DNA of 64,000 nucleotides from Streptomyces sp. GESEQ-4 (GTDB lineage: Bacteria > Actinomycetota > Actinomycetes > Streptomycetales > Streptomycetaceae): positions 28,324 to 92,323 of the forward strand of contig NZ_JAFFSU010000031.1 of the NCBI RefSeq assembly GCF_017948455.1, given 5' to 3'. Below the pieces are notes generated by a model, which was given only the letters and a program-made list of their open reading frames with translations, did no database searches and was not told the origin of the DNA. The translations under genes and the position numbers were made by a program. Within the stretch, counting starts at the first letter, position 1. Every line of letters begins with the position of its first letter. Positions 41,763 to 49,852 of this stretch are shown here, piece after piece.

Positions 41763-42590
41763 CTAACCTCCGTCGGAGCGTGCGCTCGCCGCGTACGTCG
41801 CCGGTGGGACGCCCACGGTGCTGGTGAAGTCCCGTACCAGATGGGCCTGGTCGGCATAGCCGAGGTCGGCGGCGAGCGCGGCCCAGTCCAGGTCGCTGCG
41901 GGTGCCGGCGAGTTCCAGGGCCTCGTGGAAGCGGTAGCGGAGGATCACCCACTTCGGGGTGACCCCGACGTATGTCGAAAAGAGCCGTTGCAGAGCCCGC
42001 ACGGAGAGGCCCTGCGCGTGGGCGAAGTCGCCGACGCGGCACACGGTGCGGTCGGCACGCATGCGCTGGACGAGGTCCATGGCGAGGTCGGCCTGTGGGT
42101 CGGGCGCGGGGGCGAGGGAGAGCAGGAAGGCGTCGAGTGCGGCCAGCCGGGCCCGGTCGTCGGCCGGGCTCACGATCGAACGGGCGGTGTCGGGCGTGAC
42201 CTGCGGAAACACCTCTCCGGCGGGCAGCGCGCGGCCCGTCCAGCGCGACGCCGCTGCCTCGGGTGCGTACGGGCGGAAGCCGCCGGGGCGGAACTTCGCC
42301 CCGCACACCCGTCCCCGCCCGGTCAGCTTCCTGGTGAACAGGCCGAGCGGGATACCGGTCACCTCGCCGTACGGCGGTCCTTCGTCCTCGTCCCACTGAA
42401 AGGTGAGGTTGACCGAGGGATGCGGGACGACGTGTGAGGCGTAGGGCCCGGGCAGGTCCCAGTCGATGAACCAGTACGTCTCGACATACCGCCGCAGCGG
42501 CTCGGCGGGCTGGTGGCGGCGGAACCGCACATGGGTCAGCAGCGCGGCCGGGTCGACGATGCCGCGGGTGTCGCGGCGAGGGGCGGCCAT
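41763..42590 (-). CDS. AraC-family regulator
   Basis: The protein has 275 residues. The N-terminal domain of about 150 residues begins VRFRRHQPAEPLRRYVETYWFIDWDL, a pattern common to AraC proteins that sense via a cupin-like domain. The C-terminal helix-turn-helix pair contains VGDFAHAQGLSVRALQRLFSTYVGVTPKWVI and AALAADLGYADQAHLVRDF. TACGAT six bases before the ATG is another leaderless-type start. It diverges from the gene at 42653, its probable target. Confidence 0.88.
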   Translation of the reverse strand: MAAPRRDTRGIVDPAALLTHVRFRRHQPAEPLRRYVETYWFIDWDLPGPYASHVVPHPSVNLTFQWDEDEGPPYGEVTGIPLGLFTRKLTGRGRVCGAKFRPGGFRPYAPEAAASRWTGRALPAGEVFPQVTPDTARSIVSPADDRARLAALDAFLLSLAPAPDPQADLAMDLVQRMRADRTVCRVGDFAHAQGLSVRALQRLFSTYVGVTPKWVILRYRFHEALELAGTRSDLDWAALAADLGYADQAHLVRDFTSTVGVPPATYAASARSDGG

Positions 42591-42652
42591 GGTCGGATCG
42601 TACGTCGCGTTTGTTCAAGCGGGGCGGGCCCGGGCGTCCCTACGGTCGGGGT

Positions 42653-43264
42653 ATGGACATCGAAAGCACGCAGGAGCACAAGTACGGCGTCGGCGAGCTG
42701 CTCGGCCTGGCGCGTGACCGGGCGGTTCCGGTGCTGCGGGCGGTGCCCGACGCGGCGCTCGCGGCGCCCACGCCGTGCGCCGAGTACGACGTGAAATCGC
42801 TGGTCAACCATCTCTTCCACGTGGTCGCGGAGTTCCAGAAGCTGGCCGCCAAGGGGGAGTCGGACTTCTCCTCAACCCCCGACCGGGTCGGTGCGGGTGC
42901 GGACTGGCGCGAGCGCTTCGCTGACGAGGCGGACCGGCTGGTGGCGGCCTGGTCCGTGCCCGGCGCTGAGGAGGGGGCGGCCGGGGCTTGGCAGATGCCT
43001 GCGCGGCTCGTCGGCTCGATGGCGCTGCTGGACCTGACGGTGCATGTGTGGGACCTGGCCCGCGCCACGGGCCAGGAGTACCCGGTGGGCGGCTGGGCGG
43101 AACCGGTCGTGGAGCAGCTGGCCGGCACGGTCGCCGAGCTTGCCCCCACCGCCCGGAAGACTGGTGTGTTCGCGGAGCCGGTGCCGGTGAGGGAGGGGGC
43201 ATCGCCGTTCGAGCGGCTGCTCGCGCAGACCGGGCGTGACCCGTATTGGGCGCCGGTCCGGTGA
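42653..43264 (+). CDS. TIGR03086/maleylpyruvate-isomerase-like (DinB-fold) protein
   Basis: The protein has 203 residues. The four-helix metal-binding family is indicated by PTPCAEYDVKSLVNHLFHVVAEF with its His, and LLDLTVHVWDLARATG with the second His. Actinobacterial members act as mycothiol-dependent enzymes or are uncharacterised. TACGGT at 42641-42646 lies six bases before ATG, the leaderless pattern. Possibly controlled by the divergent AraC protein. Confidence 0.8.
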   Translation: MDIESTQEHKYGVGELLGLARDRAVPVLRAVPDAALAAPTPCAEYDVKSLVNHLFHVVAEFQKLAAKGESDFSSTPDRVGAGADWRERFADEADRLVAAWSVPGAEEGAAGAWQMPARLVGSMALLDLTVHVWDLARATGQEYPVGGWAEPVVEQLAGTVAELAPTARKTGVFAEPVPVREGASPFERLLAQTGRDPYWAPVR

Positions 43265-43336
43265 GTAATAGGGGCCCGTGGCCTGACTCCGTGCCGTGTT
43301 CGACCTTTAACTCAGAGCGACCCCTGGCACCGGCTG

Positions 43337-44788
43337 TCACCCTGGCCAAACGATCGCCTGCACCTCGCTGTACGCATGCAGGGCATACGACCCCACATCC
43401 CGCCCCACCCCGCTCCTCTTGAACCCCCCGAACGGCGCCTCCATGTTCCGCCCGACGGTGTTCACGCCCACTCCGCCGGCCCGCAGTTGCCGGGCGACGC
43501 GGAAGGCGCGGGCCACGTCGGAGGACCAGACGTAGTCGATCAGGCCGTAGTCGCTGTCGTTGGCGAGGGCGATCCCCTCTTCCTCCTCCTCGAAGGGGAT
43601 GACGGATACCACCGGGCCGAAGATCTCCTCCCGGGTCACGCGCATCGAGGCAGTGCAGTCCGCTAGGAGGGTCGGGGAGACGTAGAAGCCGCGGTCGTAC
43701 GCGGGGCGTTCGCCGCCCGTCACCACCGTGGCGCCCTCCTTGCGGCCCAACTCCACATACGACTCGACCCGTTCCCGGTGATCGGCCGAGATCACCGGCC
43801 CGACCACCGTTCCGGGCTCCCTCGGATCCCCGACCTTCAACCGGCCCGCATAGTCAGCCAGTTGCTCGACTACACGGTCGTACACACCGCGCTGCGCCAG
43901 CACTCGCGTCGGTGCCGTGCAGATCTGGCCGCTGTAGAAGGAGAAGGTGGTCCCGATGCCGGCCACGGCCGAGCCGAGGTCCGCGTCGTCGAAGACGAGC
44001 GCCGCGCCCTTGCCGCCCAGCTCCATCAGCTGGCGTTTCATGTCGCGCCCGCACACCTCGGCGATGCGCTGCCCTACGGCGGTGGAGCCGGTGAAGCTGA
44101 CCATGTCGACGTCGGGGGACGATACGGCCGCCTCGCCCACCTCCACCGACCGGCCGCAGACCACGTTCACGACGCCCGCCGGAACGCCCGCCGCCTCCAG
44201 CGCCTCGGCCATCCGGAACACCGACAGGGGGTCCTGCGGGGCGGGTTTGACGACGACCGTGTTGCCCATGGCCAGCGCGGGGGCGATCTTGCCGGCCGGG
44301 TTGGCCCAGGGGTTGTTGTAGGAGGTGACGCAGGTGACGACGCCGACGGGCTGGCGTACGGCAAGGGCGCCCATCACCGCCGCCCTGCCCATCGGGCCCG
44401 CCTCGTTGATCTGCGGCGGGATCGCCCACTCCGTCGGCTCGACCTTCGCGTACCGCCGGAAGCGGGCCGCGCCGACCCCGACCTGCATGCCGTACGCCGT
44501 CCCGGTCGTCGCCCCCGTCTCCGCCTGCGCCAGCCGGGCATACGGCTCCAGGTGGCCGCGGATGATGTCCGCCGCCCGGCCCAGTACGACCGCCCGCTCC
44601 TCCGGCGTCGTACGCGACCACGGACCGAAGGCCTCGCGGGCCGCGGCCGCGGCCGCGTGCACCTGATCCCGCGAGGCCTCCGGCGCCCACCCGACGGTCT
44701 CCTCCGACGCCGGGTCGATCACCTCGTAGTGGCCGCCGTCCGGTTCGACCCACGAACCGCCGACGAACAGACGCTGTCCCTCGGTCAC
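43337..44788 (-). CDS. Aldehyde dehydrogenase
   Basis: The protein has 483 residues, GTG start. The NAD-dependent aldehyde dehydrogenase fold is complete: SYNNPWANPAGKIAPALAMGN, FTGSTAVGQRI, general-base Glu in LMELGGKGA, nucleophile Cys in GQICTAPTR, and EEIFGPVVSVIPF. It oxidises an aldehyde to the acid. It lies 7 bp after the deacylase-like gene, so the two form an operon in the catabolic region. Confidence 0.92.
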   Translation of the reverse strand: MTEGQRLFVGGSWVEPDGGHYEVIDPASEETVGWAPEASRDQVHAAAAAAREAFGPWSRTTPEERAVVLGRAADIIRGHLEPYARLAQAETGATTGTAYGMQVGVGAARFRRYAKVEPTEWAIPPQINEAGPMGRAAVMGALAVRQPVGVVTCVTSYNNPWANPAGKIAPALAMGNTVVVKPAPQDPLSVFRMAEALEAAGVPAGVVNVVCGRSVEVGEAAVSSPDVDMVSFTGSTAVGQRIAEVCGRDMKRQLMELGGKGAALVFDDADLGSAVAGIGTTFSFYSGQICTAPTRVLAQRGVYDRVVEQLADYAGRLKVGDPREPGTVVGPVISADHRERVESYVELGRKEGATVVTGGERPAYDRGFYVSPTLLADCTASMRVTREEIFGPVVSVIPFEEEEEGIALANDSDYGLIDYVWSSDVARAFRVARQLRAGGVGVNTVGRNMEAPFGGFKRSGVGRDVGSYALHAYSEVQAIVWPG

Positions 44789-44795
44789 CTTCGGG

Positions 44796-46604
44796 TCACC
44801 CGTTCTTGTCGTGCGGGGTGCCGTGACCGACCTGCTTTTCCGGCCGGGGGTCCGGGGGTTGGCCCCCGGGAGAATGCAGCGTGCTCACCGTGCTCGTGTC
44901 CCGCCCGGACCGCAGCACCTTCCCCGGCACCGCTCCCGTCACCACGTCGTCCCGGATCGCCTCGACGCCGTTGACCCACACGGCCCGCACCCCGAGCGCC
45001 TTGGAGTCCAGCCGCGGACTGTCACCCGGCAGGTCGTGCACCAGGGTGGCCGTGCCGGCGCCGATCCGTTCCGGGTCGAAGAGGACGAGGTCCGCATGGA
45101 ATCCCTCCGCCACCCGGCCCCGCTCCCGCAGCCCGAACAACCGCGCCGGATCGTCGGTCAGCATCTTCACCGCCTGCTCGAGCCCGGCCAGCTTCCGGCC
45201 GCGCAGACAGTCCCCGAGGAACCGGGTCGTGTACGGCGCCCCGCACATCCGGTCCAGATGCGCCCCCGCGTCCGACCCCCCGAGCATCACGTCCTCGTGC
45301 TGCCAGGCCTCGGCCCGCATCGCCCAGGACGCCGGGTCGTTGTCGGTCGGCATCGGCCAGAGCACCGTGCGCATGTCGTCCGCCGCGCAGATCTCCACCA
45401 GGCACTGGAAGGCGTCCTGCCCGCGTTCCGCCGCGATCTCCTCCACGACCCGCCCGCTCAGCCCACGGTTCGCCTCGCTGTACGTGTCGCCGATGACGTA
45501 CCGCCCGAAGTTCGTCAGCCGCCGGAAGACACCCGCCTCCTTACTGCCCGCCCGCTCCAGCATCTCCGCCCGCACGTCGGCGTCCCTGAGCCGCGCGATC
45601 CGCTCCGGCACCGGCAGCCCCAGAATCGGCCCCCACCCGGGGATGAGGTTCAGCGCGCAGAACGTGCCGAGGGACATGTTCATCGGCGTGAGGATGGGCA
45701 TCGTCAGCGCCACCACCCGGCCGCCCGCCTTCCGCGCCCGCTCACTCGCCACCAACTGCCTCGGCACCCGCTCGGGGACGGACGAATCGATCGTCAGCAC
45801 ATTCCAGTTCAACGGCCGCCCCGCCGCCGCACTCATCTCCACGAACAGATCGATCTCGGCATCACTGAACTGATCCAGACACCCGGCCACGATCGCCTCG
45901 ATCTGCGTCCCCTCGTGCTCCCCCACCGCCTGGGAGAGCGCCAGCAGTTCGGCAGGCTTCGCATGCCGCGAGGCAACCGGCTGCCCGTCCCCGTCGGAGT
46001 GGGTCGAGGACTGCGTGGTCGACAGTCCCCACGCCCCCGCATCCATCGACTCATGGAGCAGGCGCAGCATGGCACCGAGTTGCTCCTCGGACGGCTGCCC
46101 GCCCACCGCCTCCGGCCCCATCACATACCGCCGCAGCGCACAATGCCCCACCATGAAGCCCGCGTTGACCGCGATACGTCCTTCGAGCGCATCGAGGTAC
46201 TCCCCGAAGGAACTCCAGCTCCAAGGCGCGCCTTCTTCGAGCGCGACCAGCGACATCCCCTCGACCTTGGACATCATGCGGCGGGTGTAGTCCGCGTCTT
46301 CCGGGCGGTCGGGGTTGAGGGGAGCGAGCGTGAACCCGCAGTTGCCGGCCGCGACCGTCGTCACCCCGTGGTTCAGGGACGGGGTGGCATACGGATCCCA
46401 GAAGAGCTGAGCGTCGTAGTGAGTATGGGGATCGACAAACCCGGGCGCGAGAACCAGCCCAGCAGCATCCTCACTGCTCCGAGCCTCCTCGGTGACGGCC
46501 CCGATGACGGCGATACGACCGTCCCGGATACCGACGTCAGCGGTGTAGGCGGGCGCACCCGTCCCGTCAACGACGGTCGCCCCTTTGATGACGTGATCGA
46601 GCAT
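44796..46604 (-). CDS. N-acyl-D-amino-acid-deacylase-like amidohydrolase
   Basis: The protein has 602 residues, with a perfect AAGGAGGT 7 nt before the ATG. The amidohydrolase fold is indicated by LAPGFVDPHTHYDAQLFWDPYATPSLNHGVTTVAAGNCG with the metal HxH, and GGSDAGAHLDRM with the late Asp. It is about 100 residues longer than typical D-aminoacylases and ends in a disordered Pro/Gly tail. It may open an amide or lactam/lactone-like ring. It has no regulon operator of its own; repeat copy D lies between it and the upstream LLM gene. Confidence 0.85.
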   Translation of the reverse strand: MLDHVIKGATVVDGTGAPAYTADVGIRDGRIAVIGAVTEEARSSEDAAGLVLAPGFVDPHTHYDAQLFWDPYATPSLNHGVTTVAAGNCGFTLAPLNPDRPEDADYTRRMMSKVEGMSLVALEEGAPWSWSSFGEYLDALEGRIAVNAGFMVGHCALRRYVMGPEAVGGQPSEEQLGAMLRLLHESMDAGAWGLSTTQSSTHSDGDGQPVASRHAKPAELLALSQAVGEHEGTQIEAIVAGCLDQFSDAEIDLFVEMSAAAGRPLNWNVLTIDSSVPERVPRQLVASERARKAGGRVVALTMPILTPMNMSLGTFCALNLIPGWGPILGLPVPERIARLRDADVRAEMLERAGSKEAGVFRRLTNFGRYVIGDTYSEANRGLSGRVVEEIAAERGQDAFQCLVEICAADDMRTVLWPMPTDNDPASWAMRAEAWQHEDVMLGGSDAGAHLDRMCGAPYTTRFLGDCLRGRKLAGLEQAVKMLTDDPARLFGLRERGRVAEGFHADLVLFDPERIGAGTATLVHDLPGDSPRLDSKALGVRAVWVNGVEAIRDDVVTGAVPGKVLRSGRDTSTVSTLHSPGGQPPDPRPEKQVGHGTPHDKNG

Positions 46605-46644
46605 GAGCCTTACCTCCTTGAACTCCGGGCAGCTGGAGACACCC

Positions 46645-46690
46645 AGGGGCGCGGGGAACTGCGCGACCAGCCCCAACGGACCCGCAGACG
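46645..46690 (-). repeat. 3'-end repeat element, copy D
   Basis: On the minus strand, after the stop at 46701: CGTCTGCGGGTCCGTTG, core GGCTGGTCGCGCAGTTCC, then CCCGCGCCCCT. The final hairpin arm is absent (CCCCTGGGT). It sits inside a run of same-strand genes. Confidence 0.7.
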
Positions 46691-46700
46691 CCAACGAACC

Positions 46701-47819
46701 TCAGGCAGCCCTACGGAACCGCGTAGTCCGATGAACCGGATCCGTATCGATCTTCGGAATCACGTGCTCCCCAATCAGCCGAATCGTCTGCAACGTCTCC
46801 TCCTTCGGCACCCCCACCGGCAACCCGAAGCTCAACTGATCCGCCCCCGCCTGCTCCCACCGCTTGCACTGCGTGAGCACCTCATCCGGATCCCCGCAGA
46901 TCAGCAGCTCCTCCTCGATGAGGACCTCGACGAACTCCGCGGTGTACTCAGGCAACGTCTCCGGCCACACCGGAAACCCCTCCGGCCGCGGAAACGTGTC
47001 GTGGTACCGGAAGACCAGCGACGGCAGATAGTGCAACCCGCCATTGACGGCAATCTCGATCGCCTCGGCATGAGTAGGCGCACAGATCGCCGTCGTCGTC
47101 ACCATCACGTTGTCGTTGACGAAGTCCCCGATCGGCTCCGCGTCCACGACAGCCGTCTTGTACTGCTCCAGCACCCACTCCATGTCGGAGACCTTCTGCA
47201 CGCTGAACCCGAGCACACCGAGCCCCTTGCGGGCGGCCATCGCATACGACGGAGGAGAGCCCGCCGCGTACCACATCGCGGGGTGGGACTTGCCGTACGG
47301 CTTCGGCAGGATCTTCCGCGGCGGCAGCGACCAGTGCTTGCCCTGGAACCCGGCGTACTCCTCCTGGAGCCACATCTTCGGGAACTCGGCGATGGTCTCT
47401 TCCCAGATCTCCTTGGTGTAGTTCATGTCGGTGATCCCGGGCAGGAACCCGAGGATCTCGTGCGACCCGGCGCCCCGCCCGCTGCCGAACTCGAAGCGGT
47501 TCTGGGAGAGATGGTCGAGCATGGCGACCTTCTCGGCGACCTTGACCGGGTGGTTGACCTGGGCGAGGGGATTGAAGATCCCGGAGCCGAGATGGATGCG
47601 CTCGGTCGCGTGGGCGAGGTACCCCAGGAACACGTCGTTGGCGGAGAGGTGCGAGTACTCCTCCAGGAAGTGGTGCTCGGAGGCCCAGGCGTACTTGAAG
47701 CCGGACTTGTCGGCCTGGATGACGTACTCGGTCTCCTCCATCAGCGCCTTGTGCTCGGCCAGCGGGTCGGTCTCGGCACGCTTGCCCACATATCCCTGTA
47801 CAAAGAGCCCGAATTCCAA
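46701..47819 (-). CDS. LLM-class flavin-dependent oxidoreductase (luciferase-like)
   Basis: The protein has 372 residues from TTG 47819; no ATG fits and the barrel begins at once with MEFGLFVQGYVG. Family features: YAWASEHHFLEEYSHLSANDVFLGYLAHATERIHLGSGIFNP, NHPVKVAEKVAMLDHLSQNRFEFGSGRG, and a C-terminal GDPDEVLTQCKRW. It probably inserts oxygen with FMNH2 or moves hydride with F420. It is preceded by two regulon operators (47867-47894, 47932-47946). Confidence 0.87.
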   Translation of the reverse strand: MEFGLFVQGYVGKRAETDPLAEHKALMEETEYVIQADKSGFKYAWASEHHFLEEYSHLSANDVFLGYLAHATERIHLGSGIFNPLAQVNHPVKVAEKVAMLDHLSQNRFEFGSGRGAGSHEILGFLPGITDMNYTKEIWEETIAEFPKMWLQEEYAGFQGKHWSLPPRKILPKPYGKSHPAMWYAAGSPPSYAMAARKGLGVLGFSVQKVSDMEWVLEQYKTAVVDAEPIGDFVNDNVMVTTTAICAPTHAEAIEIAVNGGLHYLPSLVFRYHDTFPRPEGFPVWPETLPEYTAEFVEVLIEEELLICGDPDEVLTQCKRWEQAGADQLSFGLPVGVPKEETLQTIRLIGEHVIPKIDTDPVHRTTRFRRAA

Positions 47820-47866
47820 GGAGGTTCACCGTCCCCGGTCTGGAGTGCTGGATGATCTGAATGTGA

Positions 47867-47894
47867 ATCTGACGAATCTGATGGATCGTCAGAT
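47867..47894. promoter_or_regulatory. TetR-type operator, site 2 (with extra half-site)
   Basis: TCTGATG-GAT-CGTCAGA (47877-47893) has one mismatch to the core. A further half-site ATCTGACGA at 47867-47875 makes an outer 9-bp palindrome with TCGTCAGAT. It lies 58 bp before the LLM start. Confidence 0.65.
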
Positions 47895-47931
47895 CGCTGA
47901 CTGTGGCACCGTACGCATGAAGCGTCAATAC

Positions 47932-47946
47932 CTGACGGTCAGTCAG
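47932..47946. promoter_or_regulatory. TetR-type operator, site 3
   Basis: CTGACG-GTC-AGTCAG, one mismatch, overlapping the last codons of the SDR gene. Confidence 0.5.
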
Positions 47947-48713
47947 ACGACCGAGACCCCCGCGAGCCACCCACCGTCGATCACGAACGGCTGCCCCGTG
48001 ATGTACGACGAGTCCGCGCACGTGAGGAACAGCGCCAGCCGTGCCACCTCCTCCGGCCGCCCGATCCGCCCCAGCGGCACGAGCTTGCGGTAGAGCCCGT
48101 CGAGCGCCTCCGTCATCTCCGCGGCGTCCGCGTTCGGGTCCAGCTGGGCCGGGTTGGACATCGCCGTGTCGATGGCGCCGGGGCACATGGCGTTGACCCG
48201 GATGCCCCGGTCGGCCAGCTCCAGCGCGGCGACGCGGGTGAGGCCGAGGACGGCGTGCTTGGTGGCGGCGTAGGCACCGACCGCCGCCATGCCGGTCACG
48301 CCGGTGTAGGAGGCGGTGTTGACGATCGTGCCGCCGTCGGCCAGTTCGGCGGCCACCGATTTGATCCCCAGGAAACAGCCGACCTGGTTGACCCGTACGA
48401 CCTGCATGAACTCGTCGAGCGGCGTGTCCGCGAGCGTGTTGAAGCGCAGGATCCCGGCGTTGTTGACCAGCCCGTCGAGATGGCCGTACGTCTCCTTCGC
48501 GGCGGTCACGGCCGCCTGCCAGTCGGCCTCCTCGCCGACGTCCAGATGGACATACGTCGCCCCGATCTCCTTGGCGAGGGACTCCCCCTGGTCGTCCAGC
48601 ACGTCGGCCACGACGACCGCCGCGCCCTCCGCCCTGAACAGCCGGGCCTCCTGCTCGCCCTGTCCGCGCGCCGCGCCGGTGATGATGACGACGCGTCCGT
48701 CCAGCTTGCCCAT
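47943..48713 (-). CDS. Short-chain dehydrogenase (hydroxysteroid-dehydrogenase-like)
   Basis: The protein has 256 residues, after GAGGAGACGCC. Full classical SDR: TGAARGQG at 12-19, NNAG, catalytic Ser in NTASYTGVTG, YAATK pair, and SYITGQPFVIDGG near the C-terminus. It resembles 3-alpha/20-beta-hydroxysteroid dehydrogenases in layout, which fits but does not prove a steroid-like substrate. It lies 17 bp after the LLM gene at 48731, so they are one operon. Confidence 0.88.
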   Translation of the reverse strand: MGKLDGRVVIITGAARGQGEQEARLFRAEGAAVVVADVLDDQGESLAKEIGATYVHLDVGEEADWQAAVTAAKETYGHLDGLVNNAGILRFNTLADTPLDEFMQVVRVNQVGCFLGIKSVAAELADGGTIVNTASYTGVTGMAAVGAYAATKHAVLGLTRVAALELADRGIRVNAMCPGAIDTAMSNPAQLDPNADAAEMTEALDGLYRKLVPLGRIGRPEEVARLALFLTCADSSYITGQPFVIDGGWLAGVSVV

Positions 48714-48730
48714 GGCGTCTCCTCGGATCC

Positions 48731-49645
48731 TCAGAGGTGGGGTGCTACGTCGGCGCCGAACGCCGCGATCTGGTCGATGAGTTCGCCGCGGCCCCGGCTG
48801 CGGAACCGCACCTGGATCTGGTCCACGCCCATCGCGCGGTAGGCCCGGAGGGACTCGGCGAGGGCGTCGGGAGGGCCCGTGAGGGTACGGCGCCCGACTT
48901 CCCAGGTAGGCGTCCCGACGTACAGGGGCTCGGCGATGGCGCCGATGACGAAGGGACCCTGGATACCGGCCTCTTCACGGAGCCGCCTGATCCGGGCGAT
49001 CTGTTCCGGCAGCCGGTCTCGTGGATCCCCCTGCGGCAGCCACCCGTCCCCCTTCAGCGCCGCCCTGCGCACGGCGGCCGGCGACGATCCGCCGACCCAG
49101 ACCGGGACGTGCTCCTGGGCGGGGCGCGGACGCTGCCCGAGCCCCTCGAAGTCGTACAACTTGCCGTGGTGCTCGGGGAATTCGTCGGGGCCGAGGGCGG
49201 CGCGTAGGGCGTCGATGGTCTCGTCGAGTACCGCGCCCCGGTGCTGGAAGTCGACGCCCAGCGCCGAGAACTCCTCCTCCACGTGCCCCGCCCCGACCCC
49301 GAGGATCAGCCTGCCGCCGGAGAGGTGGTCGAGGGTCGCGTACTGCTTGGCGGTGAGCAGGGGGTGGCGCAGGCCCACGACCGCGACATGGCTGAGGAGC
49401 CGTACGTGCCCGGTGGCCGCCGCCAGGTACGCGAGCGTGGCGACGGGGTCGTACCAGACCGTGCTCATCGCGGGCGCGAGACGGCGCGGGATGGCCACGT
49501 GGTCGCAGCAGGCGACGTAGGAGAAGCCCGCGCGGTCGGCGGCCCGGGCGATGGCCACCAGGTCGTCGGGGCCGGCGGCTGATTCCCAGGGCTCGGTGTA
49601 GAGGGTGCTCTGGGACTGGACCGGGAGCTGGATGCCGTAGGACAC
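48731..49645 (-). CDS. F420-type LLM-class oxidoreductase
   Basis: The protein has 304 residues, GTG start after GGAGGACCAGC. TIGR03619-like features: GFSYVACCDHVAIPRRLAP, TGHVRLLSHVAVVGLRHPLLTAKQYATLDHLSGGRLILGVGAGHVEEEF, and PVWVGGSSPAAVRRAALKGDGWLP. Probably F420-dependent, supplied by FbiC at 30434. First gene of an operon with the SDR, with a regulon operator 17 bp upstream. Confidence 0.87.
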   Translation of the reverse strand: MSYGIQLPVQSQSTLYTEPWESAAGPDDLVAIARAADRAGFSYVACCDHVAIPRRLAPAMSTVWYDPVATLAYLAAATGHVRLLSHVAVVGLRHPLLTAKQYATLDHLSGGRLILGVGAGHVEEEFSALGVDFQHRGAVLDETIDALRAALGPDEFPEHHGKLYDFEGLGQRPRPAQEHVPVWVGGSSPAAVRRAALKGDGWLPQGDPRDRLPEQIARIRRLREEAGIQGPFVIGAIAEPLYVGTPTWEVGRRTLTGPPDALAESLRAYRAMGVDQIQVRFRSRGRGELIDQIAAFGADVAPHL

Positions 49646-49661
49646 GCTGGTCCTCCATTAT

Positions 49662-49676
49662 CTGACGGGTCGTCAC
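49662..49676. promoter_or_regulatory. TetR-type operator, site 4
   Basis: CTGACG-GGT-CGTCAC, one mismatch at the last base, 17 bp before the LLM start. Confidence 0.65.
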
Positions 49677-49690
49677 ATGCATGGTGGGAG

Positions 49691-49705
49691 CTGATGGACC
49701 GTCAG
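49691..49705. promoter_or_regulatory. TetR-type operator, site 5
   Basis: CTGATG-GAC-CGTCAG, one mismatch. It is centred 29 bp from site 4, between the LLM gene and the giant gene. Confidence 0.65.
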
Positions 49706-49840
49706 GCAAGGGGTCGGCTGCAAAGAGGTGCCGGAGTCCTAAATGGCCCCTGGATGTACTGGAGTTGGCGCACCGGTGCAGCACGAGCGGCAACTGTGCC
49801 AGGAGTGCGCGGAGTGATCTCGAACCGTCTCCGCGCTGGC

Positions 49841-49846
49841 TACGTT
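49841..49846 (+). promoter_or_regulatory. Putative -10 box, leaderless promoter of the giant gene
   Basis: TACGTT, then six bases, then GTG at 49853. No Shine-Dalgarno site is present. Confidence 0.45.
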
Positions 49847-49852
49847 GAGGCC

